From: Rhizophagus clarus
Lineage: Eukaryota; Glomeromycota; Glomeromycetes; Glomerales; Glomeraceae
DNA: 64,000 nucleotides
NCBI GenBank assembly: GCA_015698045.1
Contig: BLAL01000160.1
Location: 248,001-312,000, forward strand
Direction: 5' to 3'
Under the pieces are notes generated by a model, which saw only the letters and a list, made by a program, of their open reading frames with translations, ran no database searches and was not told where the DNA came from. Below, piece by piece: positions 37,385 through 48,758 of this stretch (position 1 is its first letter; every line of letters starts with the position of its first letter). The translations under genes were made by a program, and so were the position numbers.

Positions 37385-37522
37385 CATATCGGCTGATTTG
37401 GAAAATCGGTCCAATTAATATTTAAGCTTAGTTGATGGGTTCATTATATAACTGATGGGTTACTATATTGTCATTAGTATATAAAATTATGGAGACTTTC
37501 TGATTTCTGATCAGCCGATATG
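37385..37522. mobile_element. possible 138-bp MITE between CDC123 and LTV1
   Basis: Perfect 13-bp inverted ends, CATATCGGCTGAT at 37385-37397 and its reverse complement at 37510-37522, bound an AT-rich non-coding core. No clear target-site duplication. It lies 40 bp upstream of the CDC123 start codon. Confidence 0.45.
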
Positions 37523-37711
37523 GTTATAATAATTTTGATGTAATTCGACCATAATTTTGTGAAACTTAAATATGTTGATAGATCAGTATTGTAACACAGC
37601 AATTTAGCAGTATATGAATCAACAATAAATTTTATGATTTTCTTTTAATTAAAATTAAAGTAAATGATTGGTAAAAAATTTTTAAGCTCAGAATATAACA
37701 ATTGATAACGT

Positions 37712-40223
37712 TTACTCTAAATGAATGGCATCAAGATGATTTTTTGATATATTGTGCGAAATTTTGCTTTGCTTCGTGTGTTCTTTAGCAAAAGCTTGTT
37801 TAAGTGACTTTTTCTCAATTCGTCGTTTCTTTAAAAAAAGAAAAATTCCGAATTAATTCAGACTCGAAATCCACAATTAATTCAAAATTAAATATGCTTT
37901 CTACCTTTCTTTCAGATTTGATATTCTGTTTACGTAATTTCTTTTCTTCTTTTGATTCATTTTTTGATCTTGCTGTGCCGAGGTTTACTATAATGTTAAG
38001 AGAATGATCTTTGATTCCATATTCTAAAAATATATCCTAATAATAGGCAAATCATCTTACCTTTTTCATTTTCCTCGTTTTCTTGATTCTCCATTCCATT
38101 CTCTCCCTCCTCTTCTCCCTCCTCTTCCTCCTCATCTTTATTGTTTTCAGTAGCAACTTTAACTATAGGAAAACCAGTCCTTTGATTTATATTAATCTTC
38201 CGACTCTTTTGGCGAGGATTCTCTCTTATTAAAGTAGGATGATTTTCAAGATTTGAATACGTGCCTTATATTATATATATGTATGTATATATTAATAAAA
38301 AAATTTTGAGGCGTTTGTATAAGAAGAGATTCTTCACACTTACTCAGTATAGATTGACAATCCCAATTTTGACCTTCATCTTTTTCTTCACTTTCAACAT
38401 GAACCAAAATGTCTCTTCTTTTTTCTCCTTTAATTGTTTCATTTTGGCTTGAATTATCATCATTAACAATTACTTTTCCTAAACCTTTTCTTATTGTTTC
38501 TAATTGATCTTGTACATTATCGCCTTCCAATTTTTGTACAACTTTACGACCGTCAATTTCATATTTGTCAAGAAATTCATCAAGAATTTGCGAGAAATCT
38601 TGACGTATATGCGAAGTTGTTGATTCATCATCAGATTCTATATCTTCATCATCTTCCATATATTCTTTTGAAATCTATATCAATTAAAAATATATATTTA
38701 TTACAATTATTAATAATAATAATAATTAATAACTTACTAATTTTTACCTTTTCAAACTGCTCATCTAATAAACGAAGTTTATCATTTCTAAACATAATAG
38801 AACTTGTCATCGAATAACCACCAGTTGTTCTTGATCTCTTATCATCATCATCTTCCTCATCACTTTCTTTTTCACGATTTTTATTTTTTCTAAATTTTTT
38901 ATATTCCAGTTCCCAATTTTCAACTTCTTCCTCATCATGTTCAAAATCTTCCTCTTCCTCTTCATTGAATTTGTCATCTTTAGCATTTAAAGCTGCAAAG
39001 AAATCATCATCTAAATCATCCTTTATATATGCATCATCTTCAAGCGCTTCCAACGTTTCCCGAAGTTTTGGATCCATATCAGGCTGAAAACCCTGTATAT
39101 CTATAAAACATTTTATTCTAAGATTAACAATACCTTTTAATTAAATGAGCAAGTTAAATACCTTCAGGAATCGCTGATTGATTTAAAAATCCCACTTCTA
39201 ATTCTTCTTTTGATGGCAGTACTTCTTCTGGCAGTAATATCTTAACTTTTCGATCTTTCTTGGAAGAAAACAGAACATCCTTAATATATTCCAAATGATT
39301 ATGTTAGAAAATTTAAAATCAAAATTTTTTACTTATATATAAAATTTAAAATTTTAATGATTTTTTCACTTAGTGATTCAGTAGGAACAATTGGTTAAAT
39401 AAAATTATATTAAATTCACATATTTAATTTAAATATCATTTTAATAATTTCTCATCATAATCTGATAAAATCATATTCTTCCTATAAAAAAAAAAAAAAT
39501 TTTAAAAATTCATTATTATCTTACTTTATTGTCTTCTGATTTAAAATCTTTTTTTAATTCAAAGCCCCCAACTGTTTTCTTTTCTTCCTTTGAAGCCTCA
39601 ATAAATACTGCTTCACCTTCACTTTCACCAATTTGTCTTAAATGTTGAAGATAATCATATTCTGAATCATCAAAGTATACTCCATATAATGCTGCTTGTC
39701 CAACCCGACTTTTTTTTTATCATGATTGTTTAGTTAATATATATGTGTGTATGTGTAAGAATACAATAATGAATAAATGAAGGAAAACCTTTCAATTTCC
39801 TTTTGTCTTCTTTGATAATCATCGAAATCATTATATTCAGAAATTTGTTTGCCTTTACCCTAATTAAAAAAACCAATACCAAAAAATTTTATATTGAAAA
39901 TTTTATTTCAAAATTTGTTTTTATTTAAATAAAAATAAATTACAAATGTGATTAAGAATTTTTTTTTTTTTTAAAAAAAAAAAAAGAAAGATCTGCCTTT
40001 TAGATAATAATTTATAATTTCTTCAAATTATAGATATCAAAAAAAAAACCCAAAAAAAAAAAAAAAATTAAATTATAAGTGTTACCCTCAAATTCGATGG
40101 AACAACTTCAACTAATACTCTAGAAGATGCTTCATTATCATTTATCAATGGATCTCTTTGTGATCTATGAACTACTTGAAAGTGTTTTGCGTTCTTACGA
40201 TCAATAAAAGGTTTTTTACCCAT
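37712..40223 (-). CDS. LTV1: LTV1, 40S subunit biogenesis factor
   Basis: Binds late nuclear/cytoplasmic pre-40S particles near uS3 and must be released for maturation. Nine exons: 40086-40223, 39789-39859, 39525-39708, 39162-39279, 38748-39100, 38344-38674, 38061-38264, 37905-37987 and 37712-37828 (1599 nt, 532 aa, all in phase). The diagnostic N-terminus is MGKKPFIDRKNAKHFQVVHR followed by SQRDPL; then YGVYFDDSEYDYLQHLRQIG. Long acidic stretches follow (EEEEEDFEHDEEEVE, EEDDDD), then a basic C-terminal helix (SKEEKKLRKQ, RRIEKKSLKQAFAKE) typical of Ltv1. Introns average under 100 bp. Divergent from the F-box/ankyrin gene. Confidence 0.93.
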
Positions 40224-40500
40224 TCTTGAAAGCGAAAAATTATGAAAGTCACAATAATTCCACTTTAGAAGTTAATTCACGTGATAAGATCAGCCACTCA
40301 TTCATTTAATGCATGCATCCTAATGACCTTCTTAAAAGAGAAAAAATTTTCATTGAAAGATGATCCGGGAAATATCCGTAATCTATAAATATTGTTTCAA
40401 TAATTCCCTTAAATAGCAAATCAGATAATCAGATGACTGTCCCCTTTGCACATATATAAAAGTTCAAACTTTGCAAAAGTTTTAAAGTTATTCATCCTAA

Positions 40501-41256
40501 ATGGCAAATAATAATTTAAATATACAACAGCTTCCATTCGAAGTACTTCAACAAATTTTTATATTTTCGAGCAATCCAGCTTTTGCTTCCGTATCGCGTT
40601 TGTTTCATTATATTGCAAATTCTCAAACAAGTGTGAAAACTCAATGGCTTTTACATAAGTTTAACCATGATTGTTCTAAAGCATTATATCGTGGATTAAA
40701 GTGGAGGTTCTTTAATAAAAACATTCTATATCAATTAGATTCGATCTATTACCAAACTAAATGCAAAAAAGACGAAAAGGGAGAAACTTCAGACAAAGAC
40801 AAAGTAATCTCAGATAAAGACAAAGTAATCCCAGATAAAGACAAAATAATCCCATATAAAGATCGTCCAATTCCTCAATGGTTTTTTAGCGTTTCCGACC
40901 CGAATAATGTATATTATGAATTGGTAAAGATTCTTCTCGATCGTGGTGCTTCCCCTAATGAACCTGACGGATATCCAATCATCAAATCTGCCCAGCTCGG
41001 TCGACTCAAGATGGCAGAACTTTTAATATCTTTTGACGCTAAAGCTGATATCAAAGATAACATGGCTTTGATAGTGGCCTCAAAATCAAATAATTTCGAT
41101 ATGGTTAAATTATTGTTAAATAATGATGTAAAAGCTGATTCAAATGCGTTGAAGGTTGCCGTGGAAAAGAAAAATTGGAAAATGGCTGAATTTTTAATGT
41201 CAAAAGGAGCTATACCTACTCCTGAAGTTGTGGAAGCCTTCGAGAAAAACAAATGA
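40501..41256 (+). CDS. F-box-like / ankyrin-repeat protein
   Basis: Single exon, 251 aa. N-terminal residues 8-45 look F-box-like (LPFEVLQQIFIFSSNPAFAS, then VSRLFHYIA). Residues about 95-125 are a repetitive Lys/Asp linker (SDKDKVI-type heptapeptide, four copies). The C-terminal half has ankyrin-like units (YELVKILLDRGASPNEPDG, GRLKMAELLISFDAKADIK, DNMALIVASKSNNFDMVKLL, NWKMAEFLMSKGA). Such proteins may select substrates for SCF ubiquitin ligases; fungi of this lineage have many. Function of this one is unknown. Lack of introns contrasts with its neighbours. Confidence 0.75.
   Translation: MANNNLNIQQLPFEVLQQIFIFSSNPAFASVSRLFHYIANSQTSVKTQWLLHKFNHDCSKALYRGLKWRFFNKNILYQLDSIYYQTKCKKDEKGETSDKDKVISDKDKVIPDKDKIIPYKDRPIPQWFFSVSDPNNVYYELVKILLDRGASPNEPDGYPIIKSAQLGRLKMAELLISFDAKADIKDNMALIVASKSNNFDMVKLLLNNDVKADSNALKVAVEKKNWKMAEFLMSKGAIPTPEVVEAFEKNK
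40789..40872 (+). repeat. in-frame 21-bp minisatellite in the F-box/ankyrin gene
   Basis: Four 21-bp units encode SDKDKVI, SDKDKVI, PDKDKII and PYKDRPI. Units 1-3 are nearly identical and unit 4 is decayed. Multiples of three preserve the frame, so copy number could vary between strains. Confidence 0.85.
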
Positions 41257-41467
41257 TGGGTTTAGAATTAATGGATTACATTTTTATAATTTAAAAAAAA
41301 AAATCTTTTTTTTTATTTGTAAAGAAAAAAATTTAAAAATTTCCAATTCTTTAATACTATGCAAAGTTAATAATTAATGATATGTTATATGTAAGATATT
41401 AAGATAAAAAAACTATGACAATTAAATACATGTATAAAGATTTATTTATATTATAATGTACTGCCAA

Positions 41468-43121
41468 TTATTTCCCAATTGGATTGCAACCACAACTGAT
41501 CGCAAGCATTGGAAAAGAAAAAATAGAACCAACAACTAATCCAAAAACTAATCCAAATGACATAATAGCTCCTGCAAATTCTTTTACAACACCTTCGACT
41601 TGTGGCGCAGCCATCATTGTTAAAGAACCCACATAACCATTAGTTGTTGCGAACAGAAACAAAACTAAGAAATATATTAAATCGCTATTAATAATTAATG
41701 GAAAGATTCTCATTCCATTTGAACCAACATTCACATTACACATTAAGAAAATTGGCAAAAATATAATACGTGCAATCGACATGAGTGCAAGTTTTACGGA
41801 ATCTGTTATAATGAAGAACTGTAGAAAAGGTAGAGATCGACCGAACCAGTCTCCAAGGTTGAATATTAAGAAATGTAAAGGAATAAATAAATAATCTTCT
41901 TGGAATCTACTTTTGTTTTCACCCTTAACAGTCGATGTGATAGATGCAGTTATTGAAGGGAAAACAGACAAGGTCACTGTAAAAACAAGTCCCACTGCAA
42001 ATACTAGAATACGGATTTTATCAAATGTTGCTCTAATTGAATTTGTAACATGTGTAGTTTCTACTCTTCGCGCTTGCTCTATGTAATATAGATATAGAGG
42101 CGAGCGAATCAGAATAAAGTAAAAAGATATTAAGGCAAAAATAGTAATTATAAAAGCACAAAGAAAATATAAAAGTGCACTGCGTGACAAATCATTTTTT
42201 GTTGGCGCGTCAAAAGATGTTGATGGTGGAGCGGCCAAAGCACTGAGAATTTGAAAGACAGCAACTGCCGACCCAGCCAAACCTTAATTAAAAGTAATGT
42301 TTAGAAATGTTACATTCAGAAAAGATACTTTCTTACTTTCATAAGTTACCTTGACCGCTGATATTCGAATCAAAATAAAAAAAAAAAAAATATTTTTAAA
42401 AAGAAAAAGTGAGAGAAGGAAATGATTATAATTATTGATCCTACCTCATGACTGACATAGTAAGATTAGGCGGAAATTGAGAGACGAGAGCAAATATTTC
42501 ATTTTGCTGAAACGCAGTTGTCATCCCCGCGATACCAATCAACGTGACAGCAAAATAGAAGTAATTCGTAGGGCTAAAGGACTCAACATATTGGGTAGAT
42601 ATTGCAATTAATAAAAAGTTTAATATCATAAATATAAGTGCTATGGTTATTCGACGAGGAATATTTTCCTATTGTAATTATAGAGAAATTTTGATGAGAA
42701 AATTAAAATAAATTTGTATTAACTTTATAGATGGAGTTACATACCAATTTCTGAGTATATAAGGCAATCCCAAGAAAGAAAAGATTAGAACCCTGGAATA
42801 CAGCAGAAAAGTAGTTTTGGAAGTTATTCTCGTACGCTGAACCACGAAAACTTTCGTGAAAGAATACAGAAGCAGTAATGAATACTACCGAAACAAATAA
42901 CAATTTACAATAAATACTCATAAAAAATAATTTAAATTATAAAATTACATATGCCTTTATGCTATACCGTTCCATCCCAAAAGCATAGTAACACCCTGTA
43001 ATAAAAATACCAAATGTATAATTCGATAATTATCTCTGGGATAATTCAGGATAGGAACACGTTCTTGTTCTTCCCGATGGCCAAAAACATTCTCAAGTAA
43101 TTGATAAAGTCGTGAATACAT
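41468..43121 (-). CDS. equilibrative nucleoside transporter (SLC29/ENT, Fun26-like)
   Basis: Moves nucleosides across membranes; fungal members are often vacuolar. Exons: 42968-43121, 42745-42884, 42445-42668, the 8-nt microexon 42350-42357, and 41468-42282 (1341 nt, 446 aa, in phase). About eleven hydrophobic segments are visible. ENT marks include LLQGVTMLLGWNVFITA in TM1, FFHESF (an FxxR/S-like turn), AFQQNEIFALVSQFPPNLT in TM4-5, SGQGLAGSAVA (assembled across the microexon), FLIFNLGDWFGRSLPF in TM8 and ATTNGYVGSLTMM in TM10. The cytosolic TM6-7 loop is short. Without the microexon the conserved GQGLAG motif is destroyed, which supports it. Confidence 0.92.
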
Positions 43122-44016
43122 TATTAAAGAAATGTCGGATTTTACGGTACAGTATTTTTAAATTCAAAGCCTAAGCTAAAAAGTGGATCGATAATTCAAT
43201 TGATAAATCGCATTTTTGTACGTTTTCTGCCATGGCAATTTTACTATCCAACAGAAATGCATAAAAAATTACACATACTGACATACATTAGGATGCCTCT
43301 TTTTCCTTGTGAAACAAGAAAAAAAATGAAAAAACTAGTTTACACTGGATCAATGAATGATCTTTATTACAAATCCGTTTCTTGCAAGTTTTCGCGTTTG
43401 ATTCATTTGATTACGTTCAAGACAGAAGAATGGATATCATGTTCTACCTCTACTTTGAAATATGATTAAATCAAGCTTTCCAATTATTACATACATATTT
43501 CCACGTGTATATTCTATTAATTTCATACTCGGAAGAGAGAAATTCATCGGTTTCACAAGTTTCAGTTAATAAACAGAATATTACGTGTCAGAGAAAAGCA
43601 ATTCACGTGCAATTCTGTTGAGTACTATTGACATTGAACAAACATAAAGAAAGAGCACTAATATTTCTTTCATTCATCATTTGGATCTTGTTCTACATAA
43701 TTTCAAATTTCTTTTGAACGACATTTCCATAATATGACTGGAATCAAAAATTGAGATGCACAGTGATAGAATGTTGTCACGTTCATTTTTAATTTTCTTT
43801 CTCGACATTAGAAAATAATTCTCGACCAAAATAAATATTTATAATATTTTGCCATCTTTAAAAGATAATGAACTCGACTTTCAAATTCAGATTCACATAA
43901 TTCACCAAATAGCATTAAATGTGAAAAATATAACGGCAGAATACGCTTATACTAATTAGCTGCGCAAAAGGATTGCACATCATTTATGATCTCATCAATA
44001 ATTTGCTAAAGTCAAT
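43122..44016. other. intergenic between ENT 5' end and UTP15 3' end
   Basis: Includes the ENT promoter. A plus-strand frame at 43200-43469 (89 codons) lacks homology-like features and is not called. No RNA gene or repeat recognised. Confidence 0.5.
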
Positions 44017-46267
44017 TTATTTCTGCTTGTTTGATAATTTGTTTTTATTTCTTAATGCACCACCAGCAAATATCATTTCTACAGAACCTATTACTTTTGC
44101 AATCTCTTTTTGTATTGAGATTTCATTCTTTACTTTTTGATGTAAGATATTTACAAGCTTAGTTATTTCCGAAGATTGCCCGATTACCGGGGAATACAGT
44201 TCTAAAATAATAAATTGTTAATATCAAATACTTTAATGTTACTCCTATTAATTATATAAGAAGTGTACCTAATATAACTTGCGAAACATCAATCATGAGA
44301 CTTGTATATTTTGGATCAATAATCCAAGTATTTACAAATTTGATTAAAGGTGCCAAAGAGGTTTCGTCTCGTCCGGCAATTGCTATTGTCAAAGCATCGC
44401 GGAGTATGAGCTCTTGAATTAACGAAACTGTTAAAACGGGAAGTGTATTCTGTAGATTTCGTGCAAGAATTCTTCATAAGGAATTGATTTTATACATTGA
44501 AAGCAAAAATAACAAATATGCATTTACGTACGGGTCTTAGCACAGCATCGAGTGCGTTCGCATATTGAAAGTTCTTCAAGTATTTATCATACTCTGCTAA
44601 CTTTTCCTTTCGCTTGGCTTCTATTACATGATCGTCCTCGTTTAAAAAAATTTAACGTCAAAAATCATAATAAAAATAAATACATTATCACTTAAGTACA
44701 ATCATCTCACTATCCGCAATACCTTATTTCCACTGTGATTAAAACCACGAATAAAATATTGATAAGTGCCCGGTCTTGGTTGTTTTTTTTCGCGGTTTGG
44801 AGCAGTTTCTACGTTTCGGATTCGTACAGTCAAAGAACCAGATGTCATCCCTGCTACAATGTGTGTTTCATCAGGCTGAGTTTGAATATTTAATTAGAGA
44901 CTTATAATGTTTTCGGTCTATTAAATATAAACTTATTGTGAACCAGGTCCGGCCCGGCAGACCTTTATAAACGACTTACCGAAATTGCAAGGCTTAAAAT
45001 TGGATCGGAATATGTTAAATCATGCACAACTTCAAAATTTTTAGTATCATAAACTTTAACGTGGTGATCTAACGATCCAGTAAGAAGTCGAGAATGTATT
45101 GAATTAAAGCACATCGAAGTAACCGTTTTTTGATGGTTCGATACGGAATGTACAACTCGACTTCCGCCATTAATATCCCAAACCTTTATAATTGGTCCAC
45201 CTTAAAATATTATCGCAAGTAAGAATATTTAATTGACTTTTTATGTAGCGAAAAAATTCCTTTTTAAAAACCTGCTGAAATTACTGTTCTGCCGCTAGGA
45301 AATATTAAAACTTCTTCCACAGGTGTTTCATGAGTCAAAGTCATAGTACAAGTATTTGTACGCAAATCCCATAGTTTCACTGTTTGATCATAAGAACCAG
45401 ACAATACTAAATGAGGATTATCATTGCTTATCAAACCAGCTCGTACATAATCCTTTAATTCAATTAATTAAATTAAATTAGAACGTTAATTTTAAAATCA
45501 CTTGTTGAAAAAAAAACACTAACCTGGTGCCCCTCAAGAAGCGATACCGATTTTTGTCCGGGTATATCCCAAATTCGAACAGTTTTATCATCTGAACAAG
45601 AGAGAATTTGTGTTTTTACCGGGGCAAATTTAGTTATCTGCACAGGACTAATGAACAATTGTTAATATTTTATAATTATACACAATTTGAATATAATAAT
45701 ATCATGCATGCATAATTTACAGTTTATGTTCTTCTATTGTTCTTAATATTGCTCTGCTATTGATATCAAAAATCTATGTAAAAACGGGATTTACTGAATA
45801 TTAATATATCATTTAATAAGAACTAAGAAAGAAAATATGAATATTACATGTGTACCTGAATCAATCCAGTAGCATCTCCAGCGACAAGAAGATTACCATC
45901 ATTTCGAATATTCCCGCTATATGCAATGTCACTAAACCTTGATATTGACTTCGTTACTTGATAATCTTTCGAAGAATAAATTTGAATATGTGTGGATGAC
46001 GTTACGGCGAAATTATACGGTGCGAGAGGAGAAAAACAAATTGAAGTTACGGACGCAACTTCTTTCAATTTTACTTTTGTCTAAAAATTGAATTATTGTG
46101 TTAATTTTGTTTAAATTGATATCATAATATCTTCGTTGATAACGCGTTTATTCAGCGTTCGATTAAAGACTTGCCTTAAATCCTTTCCAGTATCTTGACT
46201 CATTTGTGTTCTTATCAACAGGTTTTGCAAATTTTCTTATTGATAATTTCTTGTATGGAGCAGCCAT
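44017..46267 (-). CDS. UTP15: Utp15, WD40 subunit of the t-UTP/SSU processome
   Basis: Nucleolar U3 snoRNP-associated factor needed for rDNA transcription and 18S processing. Ten exons: 46175-46267, 45856-46080, 45721-45773, 45524-45647, 45272-45452, 44980-45200, 44723-44875, 44532-44636, 44269-44449 and 44017-44201 (1521 nt, 506 aa; human about 518). N-terminal RYWKGFK is followed by a seven-blade WD40 propeller (FDINSRAILRT, SCSDDKTVRIWDI, LSGSYDQTVKLWDLRT, TGSLDHHVKVYDT). The UTP15 C-terminal helical domain follows (KLAEYDKYLKNFQYANALD, LIQELILRDALTIAIAGRD). Intron 1 uses a GC donor (AAG/GCAAGT). Confidence 0.93.
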
Positions 46268-46402
46268 TTTTCTTTTTTCTAAAAAAATTTTTTTGAAATT
46301 TATATCTGTATCACTAAAATTTGATTGGTTGCACACATCAAAAATTATTTTTTTTTTACGAGACTTCTGAATTATCTCTGAGTTGCTTCCATACTAAAAA
46401 AT
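46268..46402. promoter_or_regulatory. 135-bp bidirectional promoter UTP15/uL23m
   Basis: The whole space between two divergent start codons is 135 bp. It contains a GATTGG (inverted CCAAT) box near 46322-46327. A shared promoter for a cytosolic ribosome-assembly factor and a mitoribosomal protein is inferred from distance only. Confidence 0.5.
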
Positions 46403-46876
46403 ATGAGCGGATGGAAACCTGGTTTGAAAAAAATTTATCTTCCTAACATAATTTTTCGTCTGATGCGCACACCCTCTTTACCTCCAAATAAAGTGGCATT
46501 TCGAATTCCAACTAATATTAATAAACTGGATGTAAAAGACTATCTATCAAATATTTACAACCTTGACGTAGTTGATGTGCGTACCATGGTTTATGCTGCA
46601 GAATCAACAAACAACAGATATAGACCTAGTTATAAAAAAGCTATTGTTACTTTAGGTGATGATTTTAATTATCCTCAAAAACCTTTAGAGTTAAAATATT
46701 CCGATGCCGAACTTTTTCAGGAAAATAGAAAATCTCAGTATAGAAAGTTGGCAGGTTGGAAAACTAGACCTATCAGAGTGCTTGTAAAACAAGAAGAAAA
46801 TTATAAACTAAAAGAAGAGAAGGAAAAGCAAATCAAAGAAAGAAATTCTGAAGTAGAAAAATCAGAAGTAAATTAA
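46403..46876 (+). CDS. MRP20: mitochondrial large ribosomal subunit protein uL23m
   Basis: Sits near the polypeptide exit tunnel of the mitoribosome. Single exon, 157 aa. The uL23 fold core is visible: YLPNIIFRLMRTPSLPPNKV, AFRIPTNINKLDVKDYL, SNIYNLDVVDVRTMVY and YKKAIVTLGDD. A lysine/glutamate-rich C-terminal helix ends it. The start MSGWKPGLKKIYLPN is compact; a cleavable presequence is not obvious, as is common for this protein. Stop at 46874-46876. Confidence 0.88.
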   Translation: MSGWKPGLKKIYLPNIIFRLMRTPSLPPNKVAFRIPTNINKLDVKDYLSNIYNLDVVDVRTMVYAAESTNNRYRPSYKKAIVTLGDDFNYPQKPLELKYSDAELFQENRKSQYRKLAGWKTRPIRVLVKQEENYKLKEEKEKQIKERNSEVEKSEVN

Positions 46877-46964
46877 TATAAGGAATTTGCAATATAAATT
46901 ATTATTTACTTCAATGATAAATTTTTATTTATAAATAAAACGGAAAGAAATAATTATATAAGCA

Positions 46965-48437
46965 TTATAATTTGCTTCTTTTTGGTACAAGTTTCGTATA
47001 AACATCTGAAAATAAATAGTCTTTTGGTATAAAAACATGATCCGTCAAATTTTTGATATCTACCATCTCAGGTCGAATATCAGCAAGTGTATTTGCTCCT
47101 GCGAGTCGCATAGCTAATTCCAATTCATCTTTTAACAATTGAAGTGCGCGTTCTACGCCTGCCTGTCCATAAGATGCCATCGCATAAAGCAATGGTCTCC
47201 CGATTCCTACAGCTTTTGCTCCTAAAGCTATTGCTTTGAAAATATCGGTTCCGCGCCGTATACCACCATCCACGTATATTTCCATTTTGTCGTATAAACC
47301 TTCTTTCTTTAATACTTCAACAACCTCCGGAAGAATCTCAATTCCAGAACGAGCGAAGTCAAGTTGACGACCTCCATGATTTGAAAGAACTATGCCCTCG
47401 CAGCCATATTTGGCCGCAAGTACTGCATCCTCAGGAGTCTGAATACCCTTGAGTATGATAGGCATTTTTGTTATCGATCTGAACCATTCCAAATCTTTCC
47501 AACTTAATCCCGAATCAATAAACGAAGAAATTGCTCTCGCAACCCCTTGATCACGTCTTATATCTTTTTCGTCTTGAATATGAGGCGGTGCATGCACAAA
47601 TTTTACGCGCATATCCTTCTCGCGACGACCCAGTTGTGGTGCATCTACAGTTATAAAAAGAGCTTTACAACCTTTCTGCTCCGCAGTCTGGATAACCTTT
47701 TGTGTAATATTCCTATTCTTATTAACATATAACTGAAAAAATTGAATTTGCCCTTCTTGTCTAGCAGTTGTCATCTCGTTTAAAGAACAAGACGCAAGGG
47801 TAGGTATCATTTGAATTATGTTTTGTGTATGCGCAGCACGAGTAAGAACTACCTCCCCCTCAGGATGACCTAACTTTCCTAGTGCAGTGGCAGTTATGTA
47901 CAAAGGAAAAGATGAATCGTAACCAAGAAGTTTTGTCCTCGTATCCACGTGAGTTACATCTCTCATAACTCTAGGACGTAGCCAAATACGTTGAAAAGCA
48001 CTATGATTTTCTCTGAGAGTAATTTCATCATCAGCACCTGAGCTGTAATAAGCCCAAGTCTCAGCTGACAATATTTGAGAGGCTACTGCTTCAAAATCGT
48101 ACAAATTTAACATTTCGCCTAACTTAGGCTTATTCTCATTCGCTCGACGACGTCTTTTATCCTCTTCAGTTTCTACTTTAGCAATTTTCACAATTGTAGC
48201 AGGGTCGATACTCCCAAGACAAGCTTCAGGTGGTAAATGTTGTTCAATAATATCCAGTGGGTGAATTGGATCAAATACCGCTGTAGCATCCTTGCCGGCC
48301 TGATTAAGAATCACCTTACTTCCACCGGGATGTTCAGGAAGGAAATTTGTTAAATCATATACTTTGTCGTGGATAATAACCCAACAGTCTTCACGACTGT
48401 TGTGCTTGCTAACTTCTTGAGCCGAAATCAGCTTCAT
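46965..48437 (-). CDS. flavocytochrome b2-type L-lactate dehydrogenase
   Basis: Oxidises L-lactate (or another 2-hydroxy acid) to the keto acid using FMN, passing electrons through heme b. Single exon, 490 aa. Residues 1-75 are a cytochrome b5 domain with heme ligands in FLPEHPGG and the second His near HPLDIIEQH. Residues about 105-470 are the FMN TIM barrel: YITATALGKLGHPEGE, QFFQLYVNKN, ALFITVDAPQLGRRE, the catalytic His and Arg in GIVLSNHGGRQLDF, and the phosphate site YVDGGIRRGTDIFKAIALGA. There is no N-terminal mitochondrial presequence, unlike yeast Cyb2, so intermembrane-space targeting is doubtful. It lacks introns while neighbours have many. Substrate could also be mandelate or glycolate. 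Confidence 0.93.
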   Translation of the reverse strand: MKLISAQEVSKHNSREDCWVIIHDKVYDLTNFLPEHPGGSKVILNQAGKDATAVFDPIHPLDIIEQHLPPEACLGSIDPATIVKIAKVETEEDKRRRRANENKPKLGEMLNLYDFEAVASQILSAETWAYYSSGADDEITLRENHSAFQRIWLRPRVMRDVTHVDTRTKLLGYDSSFPLYITATALGKLGHPEGEVVLTRAAHTQNIIQMIPTLASCSLNEMTTARQEGQIQFFQLYVNKNRNITQKVIQTAEQKGCKALFITVDAPQLGRREKDMRVKFVHAPPHIQDEKDIRRDQGVARAISSFIDSGLSWKDLEWFRSITKMPIILKGIQTPEDAVLAAKYGCEGIVLSNHGGRQLDFARSGIEILPEVVEVLKKEGLYDKMEIYVDGGIRRGTDIFKAIALGAKAVGIGRPLLYAMASYGQAGVERALQLLKDELELAMRLAGANTLADIRPEMVDIKNLTDHVFIPKDYLFSDVYTKLVPKRSKL

Positions 48438-48513
48438 TCTGTGTGAATTTTTTCCTTTTTTTTGACAAAGGTTATTTATCCAAAAAAGCTATAATGACCT
48501 GACTATATACAGT

Positions 48514-48758
48514 CAGTGCTTAAAATAGAAATTGAATTTTACCGGCCAAGAGTCCGGAATAAAAATATTTTACCAGCTGAAGAATCCGGAAAGAAAAATA
48601 TCTAGTAATAATACGTGCCGATGAGCAAAGTTTTGCCAGGCAAGGATCCGTTTATCTTGAAATTTTTCCGGAAAATAATCCGGTTCAAAAAATTTTTACC
48701 GGGGATTTTTTAAAAATTCCGGATTTTGCCGGAATTTAAAGTACTATTTTAAGCACTG
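48514..48758. mobile_element. 245-bp hAT-type MITE with perfect 8-bp target duplication
   Basis: Perfect 15-bp inverted ends CAGTGCTTAAAATAG (48514-48528; inverse at 48744-48758) are flanked by the 8-bp direct repeat TATACAGT at 48506-48513 and 48759-48766. The 8-bp duplication and CAG-starting ends are typical of hAT elements. The interior is non-coding and rich in CCGG-containing motifs. It lies in the divergent region between the b2-type dehydrogenase and NUP54, 76 bp upstream of the first start codon. Confidence 0.92.

Noticed and set aside
43200..43469. 89-codon plus-strand frame upstream of the nucleoside transporter
   Set aside because: No domain, no splice support and AT-driven composition; treated as chance.
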